Shown piece after piece: positions 45,736 to 56,200 of a stretch of DNA of 64,000 bases. The notes below the pieces were generated by a model. That model saw nothing but the letters and a program-made list of their open reading frames with translations. It did no database searches and was not told where the DNA came from. Source of the stretch: Arenicola marina (Eukaryota; Annelida; Polychaeta; Arenicolidae); contig OZ025248.1 in the NCBI GenBank assembly GCA_964019135.1, positions 68,144,119 to 68,208,118 of the forward strand, read 5' to 3'. The translations under genes and the position numbers were made by a program. The number at the start of each line of letters is the position of its first letter. Position 1 is the stretch's first letter.

Positions 45736-46439
45736 ACCCATAATTTTTAATATTAGTTATTATATTCATGTCATATATCAATAGAAAGGCCTCTTAAAGC
45801 TGAATAAAATAAAATAAAGAATGTACTTATATCTTAAGTAGTTCAGAAATTATTACAAAATATATCTGCAGATTATGGTATTTTTTTAGAAATTTAGAAC
45901 ATCGCGTAACATGATAATGTTATATATCACAATAAATGTTTTCATCAACAGAATAAAAGAGGAAGTATAATTACTTAAATATATTTATTAAATATAGCGC
46001 TTAAATAGTTTATAAATAATTTCCAAAACTTTGAAAGAATCAATACACTCTCCTGATGAGTCAGATACATATTATTATACAATATTGTATTAATCTAGCA
46101 TTAATAAGGTCTCTATCAATAACTTGTAAACATCTATACATAAATATCAAACCAAAGCTATGCATCCATAACTTGTCTCCTACTTGAAGGCATATACCCA
46201 TTAAGATACTTATTCAGGTAGCTGCTCCAATAGACTGCACACACTAGCAATTATCAACTATTCATACAGGTTATCAATCAATCTGCTACTGTGCAGTCAT
46301 GGCATTTTGTTGGTGAAATCAACCGATGTTGTTCGGGCTCAGTATTCTGGCTGCAAAATGCTTTTCCTTCTCTTTATATGACATATGTGCAAAGCCACCC
46401 CCCCTCTCTCCCGCCCCAACCACCCATGATTGAGGTACC

Positions 46440-46680
46440 TGTGGTTGACGCGATTTGTGGTTGGCAGTACTTAGGTGCTGTTTACCCACCTGAAAAAAGG
46501 GTCTTTTTCATGACATCTAGAAGAAAATCATAGTGCTCACAATTTGGCGATATGGCGATAACTTCTGTTGTTTATTGAATTATAAATTGTGAGTTTATCC
46601 TTCAACATTGTCGGCTGGTGCCATCTTGTTTGTATACATAAAAATTTGTTGAACATTTTGGTTAGTACAATTTTTTTTTG
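46440..46680 (+). repeat. Interspersed repeat family, diverged copy
   Basis: Contains TTTACCCACCTGAAAAAAGG, AGAAAATCATAGTGCTCAC and TTTATTGAATTATAAATTG, matching the second half of the copy at 48608-49135. Confidence 0.65.
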
Positions 46681-46689
46681 CTAATACCC

Positions 46690-47020
46690 TGACATGAATC
46701 ACCCCACATAACCTCCTCATCATACATGAATTACCACTCATAGACTCCTCATGATATATGAATCACCCCACATAGCCTTCTCATCATACATAACATAACC
46801 TCATCATGCCTGAATCACTCACATAGCTTCCTCATCATACATAAATCATCCCACATAACCTCATCATACCATGAATCACCTCACATAGCATCATCATATA
46901 TGAATCACCCCACATAGTCTGCTCATATATGAATCACCCCACACAGCCTCCTCATCATGCATCAATCACCCTACATAGCCTCATCATACACAAAGCACAC
47001 CACATAGCCACCATATAGCC
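46690..47020. repeat. Degenerate repeat of about 30 bp, left part
   Basis: Loose units of CATCATACATGAATCACC plus CCACATAGCCTCCT. The same unit reappears at 48520-48610 and 49135-49360, so one array seems to have been split by later insertions. Confidence 0.8.
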
Positions 47021-47035
47021 TGCAGAGATAGTGTC

Positions 47036-48460
47036 AATGTTAAAAATCCTTAGACGTCAGTAAGGAATCGACTGTAGCTTTTATTATACTGTGTGCGCAC
47101 TAGTACTGCCATTACACTATTGCACTTAGTGGCAACTTGCCACTAGTATTTATACTAGTTTTACTGTATCAGTGTGACACTTGACAGTGACTAGCTTAGC
47201 TTGGACATCAAAACCCATACCTTGTACGTATGGGTTTTTAAGTCAATGCTATGACTAGCTGTGCTGGTGACACTTCCATTGACACACTCCTACTACTTCC
47301 ATACATATAACACTGTCTGCACTCATAGCATATGTCTCCAGTTGTTGGCAGTAGTCATAACAGCTTATTAGCAGGACTAACACACTCACTGGCAGTGATA
47401 CTGCCAGCACCAGTAGCAGTGCCTTGACTTGATGTAAGGTGCTATCCCAGAGAGCAATGTTAAGAGCAAGACAATTACTGTGTAAATTAATGGCTATATT
47501 GACCACATTTCTTATTGATAGCTGTGTTGATGTATTTGTTGTTGATGGCTGTATTGATGTATCTGTCATTGATGGCTGTATTGATGTATCTGTCATTGAT
47601 GGCTGTATTGATGTATTTGTCATTGATGGCTGTATTGATGTATCTGTCATTGATGGCTGTATTGATGTATCTGTCATTGATGGCTGTATTGATGTATCTG
47701 TCATTGATGGCTGTATTGATGTATCTGTCATTGATGGTTGTATTGATGTATCTGTCATTGATGGCTGTATTGATGTATCTGTCATTGATGGCTGTATTGA
47801 TGTATCTGTCATTGATGGCTGTATTGATGTATCTGTCATTGATGGCTGTATTGATGTATCTGTCATTGATGGCTGTATTGATGTATCTGTCATTGATGGC
47901 TGTATTGATGTATTTGTCATTGATGGCTGTATTGATGTATCTGTCATTGATGGCTGTATTGATGTATCTGTCATTGATGGCTGTATTGATGTATCTGTCA
48001 TTGATGGCTGTATTGATGTATCTGTCATTGATGGCTGTATTGATGTATCTGTCATTGATGGCTGTATTGATGTATCTGTCATTGATGGCTGTATTGATGT
48101 ATCTGTCATTGATGGCTGTATTGATGTATCTGTCATTGATGGCTGTATTGATGTATCTGTCATTGATGGCTGTATTGATGTATCTGTCATTGATGGCTGT
48201 ATTGATGTATCTGTCATTGATGGCTGTATTGATGTATCTGTCATTGATGGCTGTATTGATGTATCTGTCATTGATGGCTGTATTGATGTATCTGTCATTG
48301 ATGGCTGTATTGATGTATCTGTCATTGATGGCTGTATTGATGTATCTGTCATTGATGGCTGTATTGATGTATTTGTCATTGATGGCTGTATTGATGTACT
48401 TGTTATTGATTATCTTATGACCAAGTGTGACAATGCACAATTTTGGCGCAGTCTTTGGTA
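47036..48460 (-). repeat. 27-bp minisatellite, about 33 copies, with open frames on both strands
   Basis: Units of ATCTGTCATTGATGGCTG plus TATTGATGT, nearly identical, cover 47515-48420. Because 27 is a multiple of three and the unit lacks stops in several frames, four long open frames result. The minus-strand one (48379-47255, 374 codons) encodes repeats of SIQPSMTDT, then about 80 unique residues with a hydrophobic run (LLLVLAVSLPVSVLVLLISC). It has no signal peptide and no recognised family. I treat it as a repeat, not a gene. Confidence 0.85.
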
Positions 48461-48607
48461 ATTATATTACATTTTAGACCGAGACATTTGAGTGACATGT
48501 TTGGCCGTTTAACTACCCTACATAACCTCTTCATCATATATGAATCACCAGATATGGTCTCCTCATCATATATGAATCATTCCATATATTATGCTCATCA
48601 TACGTGA

Positions 48608-49135
48608 ATCAGGGCGGATGGGTAGGCAGCAGAGTATTAGCTAGCCCTGAAGAACCCAGGCCTGGGTTCTTCAGGGCTAGGTATATTTAGCCAGAGACCC
48701 ACCTGCCTGCCAGATGGGTGGGCAGTTTTAGATATTCAGTTTGGCAGGCATTCAGGTACTGTTTACCCACCCAACAAGGGCCTTTTGGTCAGGAGGTTGT
48801 GAAGAAAATCATAGCGCTCACAATTTTATATGAACACTTTTTTTACCAGCTAAATTTTTGCTAGCCGAAAAATAAAATTCTGGCCAAAACCCAGGCAGGC
48901 AGTTTCAATTTAGGCTGGCAATTTTTACCGGCAGGCTGGCACTTAGGTGCTGTTTACCCACCCGAAAAGGGTCTTTTCATGATGTCTAGAAGAAAATCAT
49001 GTGCTCACAATTTTATATGACCATCATAACTTCTGGTGTTTATTGAATTATAGTTCAAAGTGCACAACCTTATCGGCTGGTGCCATGTTATAAATACATT
49101 TTTTTGAACATTTTGGTTGGTAAAATGTTTTTTAC
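48608..49135 (+). repeat. Interspersed repeat family, longest copy
   Basis: Carries the GGCAGTTT, TTTACCCACCCAACAAGG and CCGGCAGGCTGGCACTTAGG blocks seen at 45478-45735 and 46440-46680. Near its left end, AGCCCTGAAGAACCCAGG is followed by its inverted copy CCTGGGTTCTTCAGGGCT (about 48640-48682), a perfect short hairpin. It sits between two pieces of the 30-bp array. Confidence 0.7.
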
Positions 49136-49360
49136 CTGACATGAATCACACCACATAGCCTCTTCATCATTCATGAATCACCAACATAACCTCATCATCA
49201 TACATGAATCACCCCACATAGCCTCCTCATCATACATGAATCACCCCACATAGCCTCCTCTTCATGCATGAATCACCAACATAACCTCATCAAGATATGT
49301 GAATCACCCCACATAGCCTCCTCATCATACATGAATCATCCCACATAGCCTCCAGGCTCA
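49135..49360. repeat. Degenerate repeat of about 30 bp, right part
   Basis: Same CATGAATCACCCCACATAGC and CTCCTCATCATA units as at 46690-47020. Confidence 0.8.
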
Positions 49361-50319
49361 TGCGTGTTGAGAAAGCTATAGTACGGTAAATTATATATTG
49401 AAGCTCTCTAAATATCAAGATGTAAACTTTGGCCCACACAGAATAAGGTACAGAGACAGTCACTGTGTGTATGTCCAATGTGATAACTGTGCAGTGATAG
49501 AGGATACCGTGTGATAACTGTACCATGATAGATGATACAGTGTGATAACTATACAGTGACAGATGACGCAGTGTGGTGAACGTACAGGGACATGATACAC
49601 TCTCATAGAAGTCCAGCGATAGTGACCGTGACAAGGGCAAATCTAGGATTTGGAAAGGAGCTGGGGGGTGGGGACTTTGAGGTCTACTGTCTATGGCATA
49701 AACTGATGATCGGGAGAGAGAAGGTCGGCGCTTCGAAAACGTCACACCCCCTTAATAAGGGGAGGAGGGGGGCTTGCACAAAATAGGGACACAAAAAAAG
49801 AAGGTGGGAGGCATTCACACATAAAATAGTGTTCAAAAGACTGGTCCTCCACGCTCAAGCCGGACACGAGCCCGGATCCGCTGAACGGCCGCTTGACCCC
49901 CCCCCCTCCCCCCCCCCCCACCACTCTGGATCCGCAACTGGATATAAGTATACATACACACTGGCAGCGCTCCTTGTATGAGGCCAACTGTTTTTCTTCG
50001 CAGAACTAGACGCGCTTCGCACTTTTTTCTCTACATGTAAAAAAACCCAAAAATGTATCCCGGTATTTCTCCCGGATGTACTTGTTGTGATAGCTATGGA
50101 CCGACCAATGGGTCACCGCCAAGGGTCCCGCCAGGCATTCCAGTCTGAGATAACCCGCCGTGTTTTTATCGGATGATTACTAACAATGCATTGCGCACCG
50201 CACTCTTCGTGTCCTCGCTGTCCTCCCATTGTCAATGGTGGCTGCGACCATCATAGTTATTGGCAGCTGATAATGCGCCGATTGGAGGTGTTTCAGATAG
50301 CAAGTTATGAGATCTGTAC

Positions 50320-52300
50320 TATAGAGGCTCCACCTCGCCTAGTACACTGTACCATAGGCGTGGCGCCGTAGTATAGAGGTGGCACCACCCAGCCTGGTAC
50401 ACTGTACAATAAAGGTGACACCAACCAGCCTGATAAGCAGCGAACACACGGTCCGTTTTTTTGCATGCGTCGCCGCGTCCGCGTGCGTCGTGCGTCGTCC
50501 GTCTTAAAGGGATCCACTAATTCAATGGAGAGAACACACGAGTCCGCGCTCAGGTCCGCGTCCTTCTCCGGCTGCGTCGACTTCGGTCCGGGACCGAATT
50601 TGACGCTGGCAGAGAAGGTGGCGGACCATCAATTACGAAGGAGCGAGGTTATCCAGAAGGCTTTGCTGGACTTTGCACCCCAGGTTTTGAATTAACCCAG
50701 CGTAGAACATGGAAATTGGGTATGCGGAAGGATTTAGAACTTAGTACAAATGATACGATTTCAGAAAAAATGCAATTAAGTAATCAGGTAATAGTTAGCT
50801 AAATTTCCTCCAAGTCGTTTTTGCCTTCATTATAATTAGGCTGCCAAATGGAGTCAGTGTATGATATATATCATCATATTCCCTGATGATATATAATGAC
50901 ATGACGCTCTGTAGTTTGGTACGGCCAGAATCCATGAGGCCTGGAATGACCTGGAACAACAGCTTCCGTATGGAAAAGTGGGCCGGGCGACGGACGTGAA
51001 GACGAACACGTGTGTTCGCAAAAGACGCACGACGCACGACGCTCGCGGACGCGGCGACGCATGCAAAAAACGGACCGTGTGTTCGCTGCTTTACACTGTA
51101 CAATAGAGGTGGCACCACCCAGCCTGTTACACTGTACAATAGAGGTGGCACCACCCAGCCTGGTACACTGTACAATAGAGGTGGCACCACCCAGCCTGAT
51201 ACACTGTACAATAGAGGTGGCACCACCCAGCCTGTTACTGTACAATAGAGGTGGCACCACTCAGCCTGGTATACTGTACAATAGAGGTGGCACCACCCAG
51301 CCTGGTACACTATACAATAGAGGTGGCACCACCCAGCCTGGCACACTGGACAATAGATGTGGCACCACCCAGCCTGGTACACTGGACAATAGAGGTGGCA
51401 CCACCCAGCCTGGTACACTGTACAACAGAGGTGGCACCACCAAGCCTGGTACACTGTACAATAGAGGTGGCACCACCCAGCCTGTTACTGTACAATAGAG
51501 GTGGCACCACTCAGCCTGGTACACTGTACAATAGAGGTGGCACCACCCAGCCTGTTACACTGTACAATAGAGGTGGCACCACACAGCCTGGTACACTATA
51601 CAATAGAGGTGGCACCACCCAGCCTGGTACACTGTACAATAGAGGTGGCACCACCCAGCCTGTTACAATGTAAAATAGAGGTGGCACCACCCAGCCTGGT
51701 ACAATGTAAATAGAGGTGGCACCACCCAGCCTGTTACACTGTACAATAGAGGTGGCACCACCTAGCCTGGTACACTGTACAATAGAGGTGGCACCACCCA
51801 GCCTGGTACACTGTAGTATAGAGGTGGCACCACCCAGCCTGGTACACTGTACAATAGAGGTGGCACCACCCAGCCTGGTACACTGTACAATAGAAGTGGC
51901 ACCACACAGCCTGTTACACCATACAATAGAGGTGGCACCACCAAGCCTGTTACACTGTACAATAGAGGTGGCACCACCAAGCCTGTTACACTGTACAATA
52001 GAGGTGGCACCACCCAGCCTGGTACACTGTACAATAGAGGTGGCACCACCCAGCCTGGTACACTGTAGTATAGAGGTGGCACCACCCAGCCTGGTACACT
52101 GTAGTATAGAGGTGGCACCACCCAGCCTGTTACACTGTAGTATAGAGGTGGCACCACCCAGCCTGTTACACCGTACAATAGAGGTGGCACCACCCAGCCT
52201 GTTACACTGTACAATAGAGGTGGCACCACCCAGCCTGTTACACTGTACAATAGGGGTAGCACCACCCAGCCTGGTACACTGCAGTATAGAGGTGGCACCT
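50320..52300. repeat. 36-bp minisatellite, about 35 copies, split by an inserted element
   Basis: Units of GGTACACTGTACAATAGA plus GGTGGCACCACCCAGCCT. About three diverged copies lie at 50320-50440 and about 33 at 51091-52300; between them is the inverted-repeat element 50440-51092. Copies differ mainly by GGTACA/GTTACA and GTACAATAG/GTAGTATAG. The long open frames on both strands are a by-product of the 36-bp period. Confidence 0.93.
50440..51092. mobile_element. Inverted-repeat element inserted in the 36-bp array
   Basis: The left end GCAGCGAACACACGGTCCGT … TGCATGCGTCGCCGCGTCCG is the reverse complement of the right end (CGGACGCGGCGACGCATGCA … CCGTGTGTTCGCTGC). The TIRs are about 70 bp, GC-rich and about 90% alike. 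Both flanks are 36-bp repeat units, so the element landed inside the array. It has no transposase. Target duplication is unclear. Confidence 0.85.
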
Positions 52301-53177
52301 GGTACGTGTATATGTTTAGCCACTGTGATTAACCCTATATTGTAACGTTTGCGTATCCCTGGCACTGTGTACGTGACGTGACGTACCCTGCACGCCCATG
52401 TGTTAAGTATGAAACGCATCTACAGCCGGTGCATTTATTTCATGTCCAATAAATAGAAGGACCCATGAGATACTATTCAGCTATTAATCAGGCGTTATCA
52501 GCGTCAAGTAGCCGGTAACAAGGACAAGCGAATCGAGCGATTGAGATATGGGATGTGCTGGCTGACACAAAGACGGATCACCCTGGGTACAAGGCCGGAG
52601 TATAGTATGGGGATTACTATCCACGTAGGGCTGGACGGTTAAGGGCTGTTGTCACCCGCCTTGATCAGAGTACACCTCCTTTAGCTGCCGCTTTGTGTTG
52701 CCCGCGGCACAGTTTGTCACACTCTTTTTCTCGCTCGCTCGCTTTCTCGGCGTCCGGTGCGACCCATTTTTGTCACAGTGCTCTTGTCAGGTGATGCGTG
52801 GACGGACGTGTGAGTGTTGTGACCCCACACCGGACAGCAGTTTATATGACTTTGAAGTGTTTCACAGGGACCTAAGAAGCATTGCTCGGGATTCATTGGG
52901 CCACTGGTGTAGTTGGCGGGACTGCTTGATCGCAGACACTTTTCATTTAGTGAAGCTGCCCACCCAGTCCTCCTATATGAGCGCCTGGCCAGTCAAGCGG
53001 TGGTGATTAATATAGTAAAGACGTCATCGCATCGGTATGCAAATAATCATTCTCTAAAGCGGAATATCGTATCGATAAACGGTAAAGACATGCGCCATAA
53101 GTTGCTTTCATTTGTTTCTTAATAACATGTTTTTAATTCCCTTTCAGAACCACTCAATTTAACGACGCCCGTCCACC
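52301..53177. other. Upstream region of AGPAT; no coding exon supported
   Basis: Likely promoter or 5' UTR sequence. CCCTTTCAG at about 53140-53148 resembles a splice acceptor, so a 5' UTR exon may start at about 53149. The open frame at 52695-53006 begins with TTG and is not recognised. Confidence 0.5.
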
Positions 53178-53184
53178 TATAAAA
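53178..53184 (+). promoter_or_regulatory. TATA-like box upstream of AGPAT
   Basis: TATAAAA 84 bases before the start codon, immediately followed by the DR1 element. If the acceptor-like site at about 53148 is real, this lies in a 5' UTR exon instead. Confidence 0.35.
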
Positions 53185-53185
53185 A

Positions 53186-53198
53186 AGGTCAAAGGTCA
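53186..53198 (+). promoter_or_regulatory. Perfect DR1 nuclear-receptor element AGGTCAAAGGTCA
   Basis: Two AGGTCA half-sites spaced by one A: the consensus DR1 bound by HNF4 and by RXR heterodimers such as PPAR/RXR in animals. It lies 70 bases upstream of the start codon of a glycerolipid acyltransferase, a plausible target, but binding is inferred only from sequence. Confidence 0.5.
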
Positions 53199-53267
53199 TT
53201 TGCTTGCCCGTGCCGACGACTGCGGCGTGACTCCCGTGTCCCCTCCACACACACACACACTGTCACC

Positions 53268-56200
53268 ATGGGGATGATGGAGTGGCTGAAGACCTACTTC
53301 GTGCTGGGGCAGCTGCTGTTCGGCTTCGTCTTTGTGGTGAGCGGCCTGGTGGTGTGCTTCCTCATGCTGCTCACCTGGATCCTAGTCTGGCCCTTCAACA
53401 AGACCCTCTACAGGAAGATCTGCTGCAACCTGGCGTACACCCACTGGTGCCGTGAGTGCCCCTTGCTCGTCTCGCCTCCGTGTCGCTCCAGATCACATCA
53501 TGGCGGTGTGTCCCATCTTGTATGTAATCCATATCTCATCTCATGGCAGTGTGTCCCATCTTGTATGTAATCCATATCTCATCTCATGGCAGTGTGTCCC
53601 ATCTTGTATGTAATCCATATCTCATCTCATGGCAGTGTGTCCCATCTTGTATGTAATCCATATCTCATCTCATGGCAGTGTGTCCCATCTTGTATGTAAT
53701 CCATATCTCATCTCATGGCAGTGTGTCCCATCTTGTATGTAATCCATATCTCATCTCATGGCAATGTGTCCCATCTTGTATGTAATCCATATCTCATCTC
53801 ATGGCAATGTGTCCCATCTTGTATGTAATCCATATCTCATCTCATGGCAGTGTGTCCCATCTTGTATGTAATCCATATCTCATCTCATGGCAATGTGTCC
53901 CATCTTGTATGTAATCCATATCTCATCTCATGGCAATGTGTCCCATCTTGTATGTAATCCATATCTCATCTCATGGCAGTGTGTCCCATCTTGTATGTAA
54001 TCCATATCTCATCTCATGGCAATGTGTCCCATCTTGTATGTAATCCATATCTCATCTCATGGCAATGTGTCCCATCTTGTATGTAATCCGTATCTCCTGT
54101 CAGTGTGTCCCATCTTGTATGTAACCAATAACTTATATGTATTCCCCGGGGTGTCCACTATATCCTGGGTACTTTAATATATCCTTTATCTAAGTTATGT
54201 GTTTCAAGTGTGTCTCATTGTATGTTCCCAATGTGTCCCATATCTCCTTTGTATTCTCAGTGTCCCATGTCTCCTCTGTATTCCCAGCACGTCCAATATC
54301 GTCCATGTATTAACAGTCCAATATCTCCTGTGTGTTCCCTGTAGTTGTTTCCAGTGTGCCACATCTCTCGTGTGTTTTGAATGTGTCCCATATCTCCTGT
54401 GCATTGGTGTCCCATATCTTCCATGTTTTCATAGTGCCCCATATTTCCTGTATATTCCCCACAATCCCCATATCTCCTGTGTATACCCGGTGTGCCCCAC
54501 ATCTCATGTCAGTTCCATTTGTTTCCCATATGTGTGTTCCCTCTATGTATCTCCTTGTAATCTCAGTATTTTCCATATCTCCCGTGTATTCTCAGTGTTT
54601 TCCATATCTCCCGTGTATTCGTTGTGTCCCGTATCTCCTGTACATTCCAGTGTCCCATATCTTCTTGTATTATATGTACCTTCATGGCACATATTGTTTA
54701 TATCTATTGTGGCGGGTATCTGACGAGTATTCCATTATACTTCTACAAGTGTCCCATTGCGTTATATATACGTGTAATGTAAGTGTTTATCCATTGTGTG
54801 GGCACCTTGCGCGGCAAGTATTGACTTAGATGATAAGGCCCCGCGGGTCACCAAGGCCGACTGTCTGGTGTGTGGGATAGGAGCCAGTGGATGTGTGGGA
54901 CTGACGTGTGGGGGATGAGCCAGTGGATGTGTGGGGCTGACGTGTGGGGGATGAGCCAGTGGATGTGTGGGGCTGACGTGTGGGAAAGGAGCCAGTGGAT
55001 GTGTGGGGCTGACGTGTGGGGGATGAGCCAGTGGATGTGTGGGGCTGACGTGTGGGGGAAGAGCCAGTGGATGTGTGGGGCTGACGTGTGGGAGAGGAAC
55101 CAGTGGATGTGTGGGAATGACGTGTGGGGGGTGAGCCAGTGGATGTGTGGGGCTGACGTCTGGGAGAGGAGCCAGTGGATGTGTGGGGCTGACGTGTGGG
55201 AAAGGAGCCAGTGGATGTGTGGGGCTGACGTGTGGGGGATGAGCCAGTGGATGTGTGGGGCTGACGTGTGGGGGATGAGCCAGTGGATGTGTGGGGCTGA
55301 CGTGTGGGGGATGAGCCAGTGGGTGTGTGGGGCTGACGTGTGGGAGAGGAGCCAGTGGATGTGTGGGACTGACGTGTGGGGGATGAGCCAGTGGATGTGT
55401 TGGGCTGACGTGTGGGAGAGGAGCCAGTAGATGTGTGGGGCTGCCGTGTGGGGGATGAGCCAGTGGATGTGTGGGGCTGACGTCTGGGAGAGGAGCCAGT
55501 GGATGTGTGGGGCTGACGTGTGGAAGAGGAGCCAGTGGATGTGTGGGAATGACGTGTGGTGGGTGAGCCAGTGGATGTGTGGGGCTGACGTGTGGGAGAG
55601 GAGCCAGTGGATGTGTGGGGCTGACGTGTGGGGGAGGAGCCAGTGGATGTGTGGGGCTGACGTGTGGGAGAGGAGCCAGGGGATGTGTGGGGCTGACGTG
55701 TGGGAGAGGAGCCAGTGAATGTGTGGGGCTGACGTGTGGGAGAGGAGCCAGTGGGTGTGTGGGGCTGACGTGTGGGAGAGGAACCAGTGGATGTGTGAGG
55801 CTGACGTGTGGGAGAGTAGCCAGTGGATGTGTGGGGCTGACGTGTGGGAGAGGAGCCAGGGGATGTGTGGGGCTGACGTGTGGGAGAGGAGCCAGTGAAT
55901 GTGTGGGGCTGACGTGTGGGAGAGGAGCCAGTGGGTGTGTGGGGCTGACGTGTGGGGGAGGAACCAGTGGATGTGTGAGGCTGACGTGTGGGGGATGAGC
56001 CAGTGGATGTGTGGGGCTGACGTGTGGGGGATGAGCCAGTGGATGTGTGGGGCTGACGTCTGGGAGAGGAACCAGTGGATTTTGTGGGAGAGGAGCCAGT
56101 GGATGTGTGGGACGGACGTGTGGGGGATGAGCCAGTGGATGTGTGGGGCTGACGTGTGGTAGAGGAACCAGTGGATTTTGTGGGAGAAGAGCTAGGGGAT

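Noticed and set aside
51010..52419. Open frames of IEVAPPSLVHCT and LGGATSIVQCTR type
   Set aside because: By-product of another stop-free 36-bp repeat, open on both strands.
52695..53006. Possible Cys-rich secreted peptide upstream of AGPAT
   Set aside because: TTG start and likely 5' flank or UTR. Cysteines do not form a motif I recognise.
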